Assembly: GCA_021208645.1 (NCBI GenBank)
Contig: JAJOJL010000117.1
Location: forward strand, 1-64,000
Direction of reading: 5' to 3'
Length of the DNA: 64,000 nucleotides
From: Bacillus sp. (in: firmicutes)
GTDB taxonomy: Bacteria; Bacillota; Bacilli; Bacillales; Salisediminibacteriaceae
Below, piece by piece: positions 13,069-25,711 of this stretch (position 1 is its first letter; each line of letters starts with the position of its first letter). The position numbers and the translations under genes are program-made. Under the pieces are notes generated by a model, which did not search any database, was not told where the DNA came from, and saw only the letters and a program-made list of their open reading frames with translations.

Positions 13069-13104
13069 AAAGGGTGATAAAGGGTCCAGCCCTCTATCAC
13101 CCTT
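13069..13104 (-). terminator. Intrinsic terminator-like hairpin downstream of rpsB
   Basis: Minus strand AAGGGTGATAGAGGG ... CCCTTTATCACCCTT followed by TTT. Confidence 0.7.
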
Positions 13105-13113
13105 TGAGACATC

Positions 13114-13812
13114 TTAAGCAGTTGTTTCTTCCCCTTGATTTGCTTCGATGATAGCATCAGCCATTTTTGCTGTTAAAAGACGTACAGCACGGATAGCATC
13201 ATCGTTACCAGGGATTACATAGTCGATTTCATCAGGATCACAGTTAGTATCTACAATCCCTACGATTGGAATATTTAATTTACGAGCCTCAGCAACAGCA
13301 ATACGCTCTTTACGAGGGTCGATAATAAATAATGCATCAGGAACTCTTTCCATATCTTTAATTCCGCCTAGGAATTTCTCAAGACGTTCTAATTCTTTCT
13401 TCAAAATTACAACTTCTTTTTTAGGAAGAACTTCGAAAGTTCCATCTTCTTGCATACGCTCGATAGCCTTTAAACGTCCAATACGCTTACGGATAGTATC
13501 GAAGTTAGTTAATGTACCACCTAACCAACGTTGTTGATGAAGTACATCCCACAACGCTCCGCTTCTTCTTTAACAGCTTCTTGCGCTTGTTTTTTTTGTT
13601 CCAACGAAAAGCATAGTACCGCCTTGTCCAGCAAGGTCACGTACGAAGTTGAACGCTTCGTCAACTTTCTTTACCGTCTTTTGTAAATCGATAATGTAAA
13701 TACCGTTTCTTTCTGTGAAAATGTAGCGATCCATCTTAGGGTTCCAACGACGTGTTTGATGTCCGAAGTGTACCCCTGCTTCCAATAATTGTTTCATTGA
13801 AATCACTGCCAT
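13114..13812 (-). CDS. rpsB: 30S ribosomal protein S2, frameshifted near 13595 (A8 vs expected A7)
   Basis: [46 protein letters not shown]... Confidence 0.97.
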
Positions 13813-13985
13813 TTTACACACCTCCTCTTGGTTTTTTTAGCCTCCGCTTCCATCTTCTTTAAGTGAGACTGCAGAGCAGCACCTTCACTTAAATCAGGAA
13901 AGCGTGTGTGATTAACACCGAGAAATAATATACCATATTGTGATGCACATGACAAGTGGTAGAGTGTTATTTAATAATTTGCTCT

Positions 13986-14012
13986 AAAAAAACTCCGCTT
14001 GCGCGAAGTTTT
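13986..14012 (-). terminator. Intrinsic terminator downstream of codY
   Basis: Minus strand ACTTCGCGCAAGCGGAGTTTTTTT. Confidence 0.7.
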
Positions 14013-14020
14013 TCTTTTTT

Positions 14021-14800
14021 TTAGCCATTCTTCAATTTATCAAGCTCGTTTAAGAACTTATTATTCAATACTTTAATGTATGTTCCCTTCATTCCTAGTG
14101 AACGGGACTCAATGACACCGGCACTTTCAAGCTTTCTTAAGGCATTTACGATTACAGATCGTGTAATACCTACACGGTCAGCAATTTTACTTGCAACAAG
14201 AAGACCTTCGTTACCTTCTAACTCTTCAAAAATGTGTTCAACTGCCTCTAACTCACTATAAGATAAAGAGCTGATTGCCATTTGAACAACTGCTTTGCTT
14301 CGGGCTTCTTGCTCAATTTCTTCTGTCTTTTCATGGAGGATTTCCATACCTACTACCGTTGCACCATATTCAGCAAGAAGCAAATCGTCATCGTCAAAAG
14401 ACTGCTCTAGCCTTGCAAGAATAAGCGTTCCAAGGCGTTGACCACCTCCGGAAATAGGAACAATCGTCGTTAATCCACTTGCAAAAAGATCTTTATTTTC
14501 CACAGGGAACGCAGTAAATTCACTGTTAATATCCAAGTTAGAAGAAGTTTCTTCAATTTTGAATAACCCTTGAGTATAAACTTCCGGGAATTGACGCTCC
14601 TCTAACATTTGCTTCATTCTCGGATTTTCAATTTCCTGCTTGATGGAATAGCCTAAAAGCTTCCCTCTACGACTTACGATAAAAATATTCGCCTCGATAA
14701 TATCTCGTAACGTATTTGCCATATCCTTAAAATTCACAGATTGACCTGCACTTTTTTGCAACAGATCATTAAGCCTTCTTGTTTTTGATAGTAAATCCAT
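14021..14800 (-). CDS. codY: GTP-sensing global regulator CodY
   Basis: [35 protein letters not shown]...; C-terminal [47 protein letters not shown]. Confidence 0.98.
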   Translation of the reverse strand: MDLLSKTRRLNDLLQKSAGQSVNFKDMANTLRDIIEANIFIVSRRGKLLGYSIKQEIENPRMKQMLEERQFPEVYTQGLFKIEETSSNLDINSEFTAFPVENKDLFASGLTTIVPISGGGQRLGTLILARLEQSFDDDDLLLAEYGATVVGMEILHEKTEEIEQEARSKAVVQMAISSLSYSELEAVEHIFEELEGNEGLLVASKIADRVGITRSVIVNALRKLESAGVIESRSLGMKGTYIKVLNNKFLNELDKLKNG

Positions 14801-14816
14801 TATTTCTCCTCCTAAA

Positions 14817-16219
14817 TTATAAAATATACTGACTCAAATCACGATTTTTTACTACGTCCTGTAGTTTTTCTACAACATAATCCTCGGTGATCACGATTTC
14901 CTCTAGGCTAATTTCAGATGCTTCAAAAGATAGATCTTCTAATAGTTTTTCTAAAATTGTATGAAGTCTTCGCGCACCAATATTTTCAGTTTCATCATTT
15001 ACTTCAGCTGCAATCAAAGCTATTTTACGAATAGCATCGTCAGAAAATTTTAATTTTATTCCTTCTGTTTCCAAAAGTGCCTGATATTGTTTTACTAATG
15101 CATTATCAGGATCCACTAAAATTCGTACAAAATCTTCTACAGTCAAGCTCGAAAGTTCTACTCGATCGGAAAACGCCCTTGTAGTTCTGGTATCAAATCA
15201 GATGGTTTAGAGAAGTGGAATGCACCTGCTGCGATAAATAAAACGTGATCTGTCTTAACTGGTCCGTATTTAGTCATCACTGTCGATCCTTCCACAATCG
15301 GAAGAATATCCCGTTGAACTCCTTCTCTCGATACATCGACTGATTGCTGCTGGCCTTTACCGGCAACTTTATCAATTTCATCAATAAAGATTATACCCAG
15401 TTGTTCTGCTCTTGAAACAGCATCTTGGTTTACTTCATCCATATCAATGAGCCTTTGGGCTTCATCGTCGGTCAAAAGCTTTCTTGCTTCTTTTACAGTT
15501 ACTTTCCTTTTTTTCTTTCGCCTTGGCATCATGCCACCAAGCATTTCTTGCATATTCATGCCCATTTGCTCCATTCCTGAGCCTTGGAACATGTCTAGTA
15601 GGTTTGAAGACTGCTGTTCGTCCACTTCTACCGTTACGACATGATCTTCTAACTTTCCTTCTGCAAGTTGCTTCGCTACATACTTTCGCCGGTCACGGTA
15701 CGTTTCTTCTTCCCGTTGATCGTCATTGCCTTGCTCTTCACTAGAATCGTTTCCAGGGAAAAGCATTTCAAAAGGGTTGCGAATGTTTTGCTCCTTCTTT
15801 TTAGATGGTACAAGTAAATGAACCAAACGTTGATTGGCATTTTCTTCTGCTTGTTGCTTCACTTTTATCATTTTTTCTTCTTTCACTAACCGAATGGAAG
15901 TTTCCACAAGATCCCTAACCATGGATTCTACATCTCTTCCAACATAACCTACCTCTGTAAACTTCGTTGCTTCTACCTCCACAAACGGGGCTCCCACAAG
16001 CTTTGCCAACCTTCTGGCAATTTCTGTTTTTCCCACTCCAGTAGGACCGATCATTAAGATATTTTTAGGCGTTATCTCCTCACGCAACGATTCTTCCAGT
16101 CTTCCTCTTCTATACCGGTTACGTAATGCGACAGCGACAGATTTTTTTGCCTTTTCCTGTCCAACAATAAATTGGTTAAGCCGTTCTACAATTTGACGGG
16201 GAGTCAATGTTTCACTCAC
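14817..16219 (-). CDS. hslU: HslU/ClpY ATPase of HslUV protease, frameshifted near 15150
   Basis: [60 protein letters not shown]. Confidence 0.97.
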
Positions 16220-16253
16220 TTACATTCCTCCTTCAAAACTCAGTAATGGTTCG

Positions 16254-16793
16254 TTAGAGTTCTTCTACAACAATTTCGCTATTGGTATATACGCATATAT
16301 CTGAAGCCGTTTTCAGGGCAGCATATGCCATTTCCTTTGCTGTTAAATGTTGAGCGTGCTCCTTCAGTGCTCTACCGGCAGCTAATGCATAATGGCCACC
16401 TGAGCCAATAGCCAGAATACCATCATCTGGTTCAATAACTTCACCTGTACCGGCAATGAGGTACAGATTAGATTTATCCATTACAATCAACATTGCTTCA
16501 AGCTTTCGTAGAACTCTGTCACTCCGCCAGTCTTTTGCTAGTTCCACTGCTGCTCGTTGTAAATTTCCACTGAACTCTTCTAGCTTCTGTTCAAATTTTT
16601 CAAATAACGTAAATGCATCAGCGACAGAGCCAGCAAAGCCAGCAACTACAGTTCCACGATATATTTTACGAACCTTTTTAGCTGTATGTTTCATCACGAC
16701 TGCATTTCCAAACGTCACTTGACCATCACCAGCAATTGCACCTTTGCCTTGGTGCTTTACTGCGAAGATTGTTGTTCCTCGAATTTGTTCCAT
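16254..16793 (-). CDS. hslV: HslV/ClpQ peptidase subunit
   Basis: [40 protein letters not shown]. Confidence 0.96.
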   Translation of the reverse strand: MEQIRGTTIFAVKHQGKGAIAGDGQVTFGNAVVMKHTAKKVRKIYRGTVVAGFAGSVADAFTLFEKFEQKLEEFSGNLQRAAVELAKDWRSDRVLRKLEAMLIVMDKSNLYLIAGTGEVIEPDDGILAIGSGGHYALAAGRALKEHAQHLTAKEMAYAALKTASDICVYTNSEIVVEEL

Positions 16794-17046
16794 AGAGCAC
16801 TTGTCACCACCTGAATTTGTCCAAATTTGTTTTGCTATAGGCATAAAAGAATCTAGCCTCTAAAGATGCTAAAAAGGAACTGCAGGTACAATACAATTTA
16901 CTAAATAAATAGTGGCCGCTGTGTTTTATGTACGGCTTTTCCACAAATATAGTTATGTACATAAATTCACAAAAAACAAAACCGAAGTATAGTCTGTTGT
17001 TATCCATTCTTTTTTCCATTTATACCTATACAATCTAAAAATACGT

Positions 17047-17081
17047 AGAGCTACTAAATCTTAACATAATTTAGTAGCTCT
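17047..17081 (-). terminator. Hairpin (terminator-like) between trmFO and hslV
   Basis: AGAGCTACTAAAT ... ATTTAGTAGCTCT. Confidence 0.7.
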
Positions 17082-17092
17082 TTCAATAATGT

Positions 17093-18397
17093 TTACAATT
17101 TTTTCACAAAATTCTGAATTGTCGTCAATGCACGCTCAGCGTGTTTTTCATTCCGTTCTTGCTTTTTCTTAATTTTCTCCGGGAATGGAGGTAATAAACC
17201 AAAGTTTGCATTCATAGGCTGAAAGTTATCGGGGTTGGCTGTTGTAATATACTGGGCCATGGATCCGATGACGGTCTCCTCAGGAAAAGCGATTGGCTCT
17301 TCTCCATTTACTAGCCTGGCTGCGTTTATTCCGGCTACCAAGCCGGCTGCGGCAGACTCTACATAGCCTTCAACTCCGGTCATTTGACCTGCGAAAAACA
17401 AATCGTTCCTGTTTTTATATTGGTAAGTTGAAGCTAACAGATTAGGTGAATTGATAAACGTATTTCGATGCATAACACCATATCGGACGATTTCAGCATT
17501 CTCTAATCCTGGTATTAGTTGCAATACTTCCTTCTGTGGACCCCATTTCATATGTGTCTGAAATCCGACAATATTGTATAGAGTACCTGAACTGTTATCT
17601 TGCCGTAGTTGAACAACTGCATAAGGGCGCTTTCCTGTTTTAGGGTCTTCTAAGCCTACTGGCTTCATCGGACCGAACAAAAGGGTTTTTCTTCCACGCT
17701 TTGCCATTACTTCAACTGGCATACACCCCTCAAAAAACATCTCTTTCTCAAACTCTTTTACAGGAACTGTCTCCGCTTCCACAAGGGCATCGTAAAAGCG
17801 ATTAAATTCTTCTTCTGTCATGGGACAATTTAAGTAGGCTGCTTCCCCTTTATCATAGCGGGATTTCAAATATACTTTTTCCCGATCAATGGTATCGGCT
17901 TCAATGATTGGTGCAGCGGCATCATAAAAGTACAAATATTCTTCACCAGTCAGGGCCTTTAGCTCCTTAGACAGACTTTCAGATGTGAGGGGGCCCGTAC
18001 TAATAATTGTCGGTCCTTCTGGTATTTCTGTCACTTCGTCTTCAATTACTGTGACTAATTCATGATTTTTAACCCGCTCCGTTACTAAAGCAGCAAATTC
18101 GTGACGATCCACCGCCAAAGCACCGCCAGCAGGAACAGAACAGTCATCTGCCGAACGAATAATCACAGAATCAAGATATCGCATTTCTTCCTTTAATACA
18201 CCAACTGCATTCGTCAACGTATTAGCGCGTAACGAGTTGCTACACACTAACTCAGCAAATTTATCTGTATGGTGAGCGGGAGTTTGTTTTTTCGGTCGCA
18301 TTTCATATAGCTTAACTGGGACCCCTCGTTTAGCCAGCTGCCAAGCTGCTTCACTACCTGCAAGTCCGGCACCGATCACATTTACATGTTGTTTCAA
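17093..18397 (-). CDS. trmFO: Methylenetetrahydrofolate-tRNA-(uracil-5-)-methyltransferase TrmFO
   Basis: [52 protein letters not shown]. Confidence 0.97.
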   Translation of the reverse strand: MKQHVNVIGAGLAGSEAAWQLAKRGVPVKLYEMRPKKQTPAHHTDKFAELVCSNSLRANTLTNAVGVLKEEMRYLDSVIIRSADDCSVPAGGALAVDRHEFAALVTERVKNHELVTVIEDEVTEIPEGPTIISTGPLTSESLSKELKALTGEEYLYFYDAAAPIIEADTIDREKVYLKSRYDKGEAAYLNCPMTEEEFNRFYDALVEAETVPVKEFEKEMFFEGCMPVEVMAKRGRKTLLFGPMKPVGLEDPKTGKRPYAVVQLRQDNSSGTLYNIVGFQTHMKWGPQKEVLQLIPGLENAEIVRYGVMHRNTFINSPNLLASTYQYKNRNDLFFAGQMTGVEGYVESAAAGLVAGINAARLVNGEEPIAFPEETVIGSMAQYITTANPDNFQPMNANFGLLPPFPEKIKKKQERNEKHAERALTTIQNFVKKL

Positions 18398-18480
18398 CGG
18401 AATCCTCCTATTCTAGCACTAACTTATGAAAAATAATATCCGTCGGTAAATATACATTAATCCAATCGGAAATGCAACTT

Positions 18481-20554
18481 TTAGTTACTTTCCTCTTTGT
18501 AGTCACATTTAGAGCATTGAACATTGACTCCCTTTTTCGTCTTCTTCTCCACAAGCATGTGATTACACTTTGGACAAGTTCTGGCGATTGGTTTATCCCA
18601 TGATAAAAACTCACATTCTGGAAAGCGGTCACAACCGTAAAAAATTCGTCGTTTTTTACTTTTTCTTTCCACAATATTACCTTTTTTACATTCTGGACAA
18701 GTGACACCAATGTCTTTAATAATTGCCTTTGTGTTACGACACTCAGGGAAATTTGAGCAAGCCATAAACTTTCCGTAACGACCCATTTTATAAACCATCT
18801 CATGACCGCACTTCTCACAGTCTTCCCCTGCTGGTTCATCCTTTATTTCTACTTCCTTCATTTCTTCTTCTGCTTTTTTGAGACGTTTCTCAAACCCCTG
18901 ATAAAATTGATCGATGACCTTTACCCATTGTTCATCCCCTTCTTCAATGGCGTCAAGGTCCCCTTCCATTTTTGCAGTAAAATCTACATTTAAAATTTCC
19001 GGGAAAAATTCTTCAATGAGTTCAAGAACAATCTGTCCCAATTCTGTAGGAACAAATCGCTTATCCTCTAAGGCTACATACCCACGCCTCTGAATCGTAT
19101 CTAAAGTAGGTGCATAGGTTGACGGTCGGCCAATCCCTAACTCTTCCATCGTTTTTACAAGTCTAGCCTCCGTATAACGTGGAGGTGGCTGAGTAAAATG
19201 CTGGTTAGGATCAATATTGGCGGCTTTTGTTGACTCCCCTTCATTTAATTCAGGAAGGAGCTTATCTTCCTCTTTTTTACCGTCATCATTTCCCTCGATA
19301 TACACTTTCATAAAACCTTGAAATTTAAGCTTAGAGCCTGTTGCTCGGAAGATAACACCATTGTTTTCTAAATCAACAGACATTGTATCTAAAATAGCTG
19401 GAGCCATTTGGCTAGCTACCATTCGCTCCCATATCAACTTATACAAGCGAAGTTGATCGCGGCTTAAAAAGCTTTTTAATGATTTAGGATCTAGTTGAAC
19501 AGAAGTAGGGCGTATCGCCTCGTGGGCATCTTGAGTATTGGATTTTTGCTTGGATTTCCCTTCTGTCTGATTTAAGTATTCCTTTCCATAATTCTTTGTA
19601 ATATATTCTGCAGCCTCATTTTTGGCAGTATCAGAAAGTCTCGTAGAATCTGTACGCATGTACGTGATTAAACCTACTGTCCCTTCTTTTCCCAAGTCAA
19701 TTCCTTCATACAACTGTTGAGCCAGCATCATCGTTTTCTTGGCACGGAAATTTAGTTTTCTGGCCGCTTCTTGCTGTAATGAAGAAGTAGTGAATGGTGC
19801 GACTGGATTACGTTTTCTTTCCCGTTTCTTTACATCGGTGATTTGAAAACTGTTTCCAGACAATTTCTTTAGCACTTCATTTACTTCCGTTTCAGAAGAG
19901 AGTTCCTGTTTCTCTCCATCAACAGAGAAAAATTTGGCTTCAAATGTTTCTCCATCCTTTTCAAAATCACCTGTAATAGACCAATACTCTACAGGTTCAA
20001 ATGCATTTATTTCTCTCTCCCTGTCAATGATCATTTTAACAGCAACGGATTGGACTCGTCCTGCGCTCAATCCTTTTTTCACTTTCTTCCATAATAAAGG
20101 ACTAATATTATATCCCACTAGTCGATCAAGTACGCGGCGGGCTTGTTGCGCATCAACTAAATTCATATCAATGGTACGTGGATGTTTAAAGGAATCTTTA
20201 ATAGCCTGTTTCGTAATTTCATTAAAGACAACTCTACATTCTGATTTTTCATCAATATTTAAGCTGTGAGCTAAATGCCAAGCGATAGCCTCCCCTTCCC
20301 TATCAGGGTCAGCTGCGAGATAAACTTTTTTTGCTTTTTTGGCAGCAGTTTTTAAATCTTTTAGAATCGGACCTTTTCCACGAATCGTAATATATTTAGG
20401 CGTATAGCTGTCTTCCACATCCACTCCCATTTGACTCTTTGGCAAATCAATGACATGCCCCATGGATGCTTTTACAGCATATTTTTTTTCCTAAGTATTT
20501 TCCAATCGTTTTCGCTTTAGCGGGCGACTCCACGATCACTAAGTAATCGGACAT
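18481..20554 (-). CDS. topA: DNA topoisomerase I, N-terminus separated by a homopolymer frameshift near 20490
   Basis: Upstream frame gives [40 protein letters not shown]; zinc-finger C-terminus [27 protein letters not shown]. Confidence 0.97.
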
Positions 20555-20808
20555 ACCCAAGTTCCTCCCCTTCAGAGGTTTTCTTCATTAAAAGACAATG
20601 TATCAATACGTACCTCTATGAGTAATTTAAAATCTTCCCTATTATTAAACACACCTTTGCCGTTTGTCAAACGTGAACTGAGAAATTATAGCAATAAATT
20701 GTGCTTAAATTGCATTTATGCCAGTATTTTCAAAGGATAAAAATATTTTTCGAATTTTTAGAAACGATGTGTTTTTACTATACTCCTTCTATTAGTTACT
20801 TTACAATC

Positions 20809-21684
20809 TTAAAATAAATATTCCTCTAAAATGTCATTTGCCGATAAGACTAATTTTGCTCCTTGCTGTATTAATTGGTTAGTACCCTTCGATTCTTCAT
20901 CAGAGATTCGCCCAGGCATAGCAAGGACATTCCTTCCTTGCTGCAAAGCCAGGTCACATGTTATTAAAGATCCGCTTTGTTCTTTTGCCTCCACAACGAA
21001 GGTAGCTTGAGTAAGACCACTAATAATTCTGTTTCGTTGTGGGAAAAACCATTTTTGTGGTCGTACATAAGGTGGATATTCCGTAACTAGGAGTTGCCCC
21101 TCTTTCATTTGTTTTAGAACTCCTTCGTTACTTTTAGGGTATACCCAATCTAAACCATAGCCTAAGACAGCGATGGTTTTCCCTATATATTTCATTGCAA
21201 TTTCATGGGCCATCTTATCAATCCCTAATGCAGCACCACTAACTATTACAAAGCCTTGTAAAACTAATGGAGCTAAGATGACATTAAGTTCATGGAGGGC
21301 AAGATTACTTGGATGTCTTGTGCCTACAACACTTAAAGTTGGTTTATGATTCAACAGTTCACCGTTCCCTTTACAATAGAGAACCCAAGGGGGATCATAA
21401 ATAGATTTTAACAATTCGGGATAAGCATCGTGGAAAACTGTAATACATTGAATTCCCTTTTGTTTATACATTTGGTTAAGGTTTTCTATTTTAACAGATT
21501 GGAATAATTGGGAGAGTTGTGCTGATTTCTTTGGAGGAATTTTTACCTTTGTTTGTAAGTCATATTCGCTGAGGTATTCATAAGTTTCAAAGTTTGGATC
21601 ATACTCATAAAACTTTTTTACTGTCTGAAAGTCTCCTTGACAGCAATAATGGAGCTTCAACAAACGATTTATTTTCTTGTTCAT
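20809..21684 (-). CDS. dprA: DNA processing protein DprA/Smf
   Basis: VVGTRHPS, GFVIVSGAALGIDKMAHE, FPQRNRIISGL. Confidence 0.95.
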   Translation of the reverse strand: MNKKINRLLKLHYCCQGDFQTVKKFYEYDPNFETYEYLSEYDLQTKVKIPPKKSAQLSQLFQSVKIENLNQMYKQKGIQCITVFHDAYPELLKSIYDPPWVLYCKGNGELLNHKPTLSVVGTRHPSNLALHELNVILAPLVLQGFVIVSGAALGIDKMAHEIAMKYIGKTIAVLGYGLDWVYPKSNEGVLKQMKEGQLLVTEYPPYVRPQKWFFPQRNRIISGLTQATFVVEAKEQSGSLITCDLALQQGRNVLAMPGRISDEESKGTNQLIQQGAKLVLSANDILEEYLF

Positions 21685-21747
21685 TTGGGGTCTTCCCTTC
21701 TGATTTGAAGTAACAAGAGGCAGGCACATAGATGAGGTTTGGAAATA

Positions 21748-21774
21748 AGCCCTCGAAACCATGTTTCGAGGGCT
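21748..21774 (-). terminator. Hairpin between sucD and dprA
   Basis: AGCCCTCGAAAC-CATG-TTTCGAGGGCT-type inverted repeat. Confidence 0.7.
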
Positions 21775-21783
21775 ATTGTTAAA

Positions 21784-22690
21784 TTATTTATGGGTTACAC
21801 ATTTCTCGTAGATATTTTGTTCTTTTAATACGGAAATCAACGTTTCCCCCATTACTGCAGGCGTTTCAGCAACTTTTACACCACAGCTTTGGAGGGTTTT
21901 AATTTTTTTCTGCCGCTGTTCCTTTACCACCAGAAATAATTGCTCCAGCATGGCCCATGCGCTTCCCTGGAGGGGCAGTTTGACCACCGATGAAGCCTAC
22001 TACTGGTTTCTTCATATTAGCTTTAATCCATTCAGCAGCCTCTTCCTCTGCTGTACCACCAATTTCACCAATCATAATAACGGCATACGTATCTTCATCT
22101 TCGTTGAAAAGTTTTAAGACGTCGATAAAGTTTGTACCGTTTACAGGGTCTCCACCAATACCTACTGCTGTAGATTGACCAATCCCCTCAGTTGATAATT
22201 GATGAACGGCTTCATATGTTAGTGTTCCAGAACGTGAAACTACACCAACATGACCTTTTTTATGAATGTAACCTGGCATTATACCAATTTTACATTCTTC
22301 AGGAGTAATGACACCTGGACAGTTTGGTCCAATTAAACGAGTTTTCTTTCCTTCTAAATAACGCTTTACTTTAATCATATCCGTTACAGGAATACCTTCT
22401 GTAATTGTAATTACCAAATCTATTCCAGCATCTGCTGCTTCTATGATAGCGTCTGCTGCAAACGGAGGTGGAACATAAACAACAGATGCATTCGCACCAG
22501 TTTTTGCCACAGCGTCTGAAACAGTATCAAATACAGGGATTCCTTCTACTTCTGTTCCACCTTTTCCAGGTGTCACACCACCAACAATATTTGTTCCGTA
22601 TTCCACAGCTTGTTTCGTATGGAAGAGACCAGTTGCCCCTGTAATACCTTGAACAATGACCTTCGTATCTTTATTGATCAAAACACTCAT
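21784..22690 (-). CDS. sucD: Succinyl-CoA synthetase alpha subunit, frameshifted near 21905
   Basis: [70 protein letters not shown]. Confidence 0.96.
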
Positions 22691-22744
22691 TTTTTTCCCG
22701 CCTTTCCTACACTTTAAGTGGAGTCTAATAGTAAAAACTTGGCC

Positions 22745-23908
22745 TTATGCTTTCACTAAAGAAACGATTTTTTCTGCACCGTCAGCCATTGAGTCTGCAG
22801 CAGTAATGTCTAATCCTGATTCTTGTAAGATCTTTTTACCAAGATCAACGTTTGTTCCTTCTAAACGAACAACAAGTGGAATTTCTAATCCAACTTCCTT
22901 CGTCGCTGCAACAACACCTTCAGCAATAACGTCACATTTCATGATTCCACCGAAGATATTTACGTAAATACCTTTTACATTTTCATCGGAAAGAATGATT
23001 TTGAAAGCTTCCGTAACCTTTTCTTTAGTAGCTCCGCCTCCAACATCTAGGAAGTTAGCAGGGTCACCATTATAATGCTTAATAATATCCATTGTTGCCA
23101 TCGCTAAACCAGCACCATTAACCATACATCCGATGTTACCATCTAGTGAAATATAGCTAAGGTCAAATTTAGATGCCTCAATTTCCTTTGGATCTTCTTC
23201 ATCTAAATCACGGTATTCTAAAATATCTTTTTGACGATATAAAGCATTAGAGTCAAAGTTTAATTTTGCGTCCAGTGCCATTACTTTGCCGTCGCCAGTT
23301 GTTACTAATGGGTTAATTTCCGCAATAGAGCAGTCCTTATCAGCGAATACTTGATACAGACCCATCATGAATTTTACCGCTTCTCTAACAAGTTCTTTCG
23401 GAATGTTGATGTTAAAAGCAAGTCTTCTTGCTTGGTACGGCATTAAGCCAACGATTGGATCGACTACTTCCTTAAAGATTTTTTCAGGAGTTTTCTCAGC
23501 AACCTCTTCGATTTCTGTACCCCCTTCTTCAGAGCCCATCATAACGATGCGATCCGTAGCACGGTCCACTACTAGGCCGATATAGTATTCACTTTTAATG
23601 TCACAGCCTTCTTCAATCAACAGTCGTTTAACTTCCTTACCTTCTGGACCTGTCTGGTGGGTCACTAACGTTTTACCAAGAATTTCCTTAGCATATGTAC
23701 GTACCTCATCCAAGTTTTTTGCTACTTTTACCCCGCCAGCTTTTCCGCGCCCACCTGCGTGGATTTGCGCTTTGACAACGGTTACAGCAGTCCCTAAAGA
23801 TTTGGCTGCTTCTACTGCTTCGTCAACAGAATAAGCAACTTTCCCATTAGGAACAGCAACTCCGTAGCTTCTTAGAATCTCTTTACCTTGATACTCATGG
23901 ATATTCAT
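22745..23908 (-). CDS. sucC: Succinyl-CoA synthetase beta subunit
   Basis: [39 protein letters not shown]... Confidence 0.97.
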   Translation of the reverse strand: MNIHEYQGKEILRSYGVAVPNGKVAYSVDEAVEAAKSLGTAVTVVKAQIHAGGRGKAGGVKVAKNLDEVRTYAKEILGKTLVTHQTGPEGKEVKRLLIEEGCDIKSEYYIGLVVDRATDRIVMMGSEEGGTEIEEVAEKTPEKIFKEVVDPIVGLMPYQARRLAFNINIPKELVREAVKFMMGLYQVFADKDCSIAEINPLVTTGDGKVMALDAKLNFDSNALYRQKDILEYRDLDEEDPKEIEASKFDLSYISLDGNIGCMVNGAGLAMATMDIIKHYNGDPANFLDVGGGATKEKVTEAFKIILSDENVKGIYVNIFGGIMKCDVIAEGVVAATKEVGLEIPLVVRLEGTNVDLGKKILQESGLDITAADSMADGAEKIVSLVKA

Positions 23909-24205
23909 AGCCATCCTCCTAACTGAGTAATTTATTGTGGAAATCACAAAATTACGGGATTTCTCCCATGTAGAGAGACATACTCCATTAATTAACTTGT
24001 GTTTTAACGTAAAACATATGTCTTCTCTTTACTATTACATGTATACGGAGAAACCATTCTTTCACACAAAATTTATTTTACTATACTTTTCGACAATTTT
24101 GTGAATAAATGCTCAAAAAAAATTAAAAAAATTTATTGGTAATCCCATTGGATATGGACACAAATTGTGGTATAGCAATCCAGGTTGATGACTTTCACAA
24201 AAATG

Positions 24206-24240
24206 CCAAGGCCACCATGAGACTTCTCATAGTGGCAAAG
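24206..24240 (-). terminator. Hairpin between the DUF3905-like ORF and sucC
   Basis: Minus strand GCCACTATGAGA-AG-TCTCATGGTGGC followed by CTTGGCATTTTTG. Confidence 0.6.
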
Positions 24241-24287
24241 TTCTTTTAAAAAATGGGTTCTGTAAAAACCTGATCTCGTTACCTATA

Positions 24288-24551
24288 CTAATTAGGTTCT
24301 TGGTTTGGATTCTCCTCTTCATTCCATGGTTTTTCTCCCACATTATGGGTTGGGTGCATAAATCTTTCATCATACACATTTCTATTTTTCGTCCTTGTCT
24401 GCAAGACAATTTTTGAAAGCTCTTCTTCCGCCAACGGGGCTTCTTCCTCTTCTACCCAATGGTCTCCACTCATAATGGCTGGATCAATCGTATCATCCCA
24501 ATGGTCAAGTGGTGTCTCAGGATTTGGGTCGAATTCTCTTCTTTTTTTCAT
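24288..24551 (-). CDS. DUF3905-like small protein
   Basis: ETPLDHWDDTIDPAIMSGDHWVEEE; family assignment from memory. Confidence 0.6.
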   Translation of the reverse strand: MKKRREFDPNPETPLDHWDDTIDPAIMSGDHWVEEEEAPLAEEELSKIVLQTRTKNRNVYDERFMHPTHNVGEKPWNEEENPNQEPN

Positions 24552-24555
24552 CTTT

Positions 24556-24741
24556 TCACTTCGGCCCCTTACGCTTCGTATGAATTGCTTTTCCTGTTGC
24601 AGCGCTTATGTTTGCTTTATGTTCTGCTTGTGTCGTGGAAAAAAAGATACCAAACTCCTGAGCGATTTCTTCACTGTAGGAATGCATGAATTTATCTGTT
24701 CCTTCTACATCTAAAGGATTTCTCTTCACCACAGCTATCAT
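24556..24741 (-). CDS. Small conserved hypothetical protein
   Basis: MIAVVKRNPLDVEGTDKFMHSYSEEIAQEFGIFFSTTQAEHKANISAATGKAIHTKRKGPK; same strand, directly upstream of the DUF3905-like ORF. Confidence 0.55.
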   Translation of the reverse strand: MIAVVKRNPLDVEGTDKFMHSYSEEIAQEFGIFFSTTQAEHKANISAATGKAIHTKRKGPK

Positions 24742-24838
24742 CTCCTTTTACTGTTAACATAACCGTTGGAAATGAAATAAACCGTAGGAAATTCTTCCTG
24801 AAACGAAACAACCTTGACGAAGCCGAGAATTTTCATAT

Positions 24839-25615
24839 CTAAAAAAGTGCCATCGTATCTTGTACTGGTGCAAATGAATTGCGATGCTCCTTCGTTACAC
24901 CATACTTCTTCAAGGCCTCCAAGTGTTCCCTCGTACCATACCCCATATGCCGCTCGAATCCGTAATTCGGGTAAACCCTTCCTAACTCCTCCATATAATG
25001 ATCCCGTGTTACTTTCGCAATCACGGAACCTGCAGCGATGCTAATACTTTTAGAGTCTCCTTTAATTAAAGATGTTTGTGGAATAGAAATGGGAAGTTTC
25101 ATGGCATCCAAGAGCAAATAATCAGGTACGTGAGTTAACTTACGTATAGCCCGGTTCATTGCTACCTTTGTCGCTTCATAGATGTTTAACTGATCAATTT
25201 CTTCTGCAGTTGCCATACCAACTCCAAAGGAAACGGCCTCTTCTTTTATTCTATGAAAAAATTCTTCCCGCTTTTCTTTCGTAAGTTTTTTGGAGTCTGT
25301 CAATCCCGGCAAATAAAAATCCGGTGATAGAATTGCACATGCAGCCACAACAGGGCCAGCTAGTGGTCCACGCCCCACTTCATCTACTCCACCAATGTAT
25401 ACATAGCCTTCCTTCCACAAATGCTCTTCATGCTCCCTCATGGTGTAAAATTGCTCTTTAATTTCTTCCTGTTTTTGATATCTTTTTTCCCAAGCTTCGT
25501 AAAGCTTTATGACCCCTTTTCTATCGTCTTCTTTTACTACCTGCAAAAAAGGGTCATGCAAATTTTCAATTGTAGCTAATTTTTCTTTAATTTGCTGAAC
25601 GGTATATGTACTCAT
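24839..25615 (-). CDS. rnhB: Ribonuclease HII
   Basis: YIGGVDEVGRGPLAGPVVAACAIL; SAAGSVIAKVTRD-type motif. Confidence 0.96.
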   Translation of the reverse strand: MSTYTVQQIKEKLATIENLHDPFLQVVKEDDRKGVIKLYEAWEKRYQKQEEIKEQFYTMREHEEHLWKEGYVYIGGVDEVGRGPLAGPVVAACAILSPDFYLPGLTDSKKLTKEKREEFFHRIKEEAVSFGVGMATAEEIDQLNIYEATKVAMNRAIRKLTHVPDYLLLDAMKLPISIPQTSLIKGDSKSISIAAGSVIAKVTRDHYMEELGRVYPNYGFERHMGYGTREHLEALKKYGVTKEHRNSFAPVQDTMALF

Positions 25616-25711
25616 ATAAATTCTCCCCTGCATGACTATTTTATTAATGTGTTTTTTATGTAGGTCGGTCAGAAAAAAAACACGCACAACAGTATGCGTG
25701 TTATATTTTCC

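Noticed and set aside
18408-18839. 143-aa minus-strand ORF overlapping the topA 3' end
   Set aside because: Alternative frame of the TopA zinc-finger region (poly-Lys/Cys codons read out of frame).
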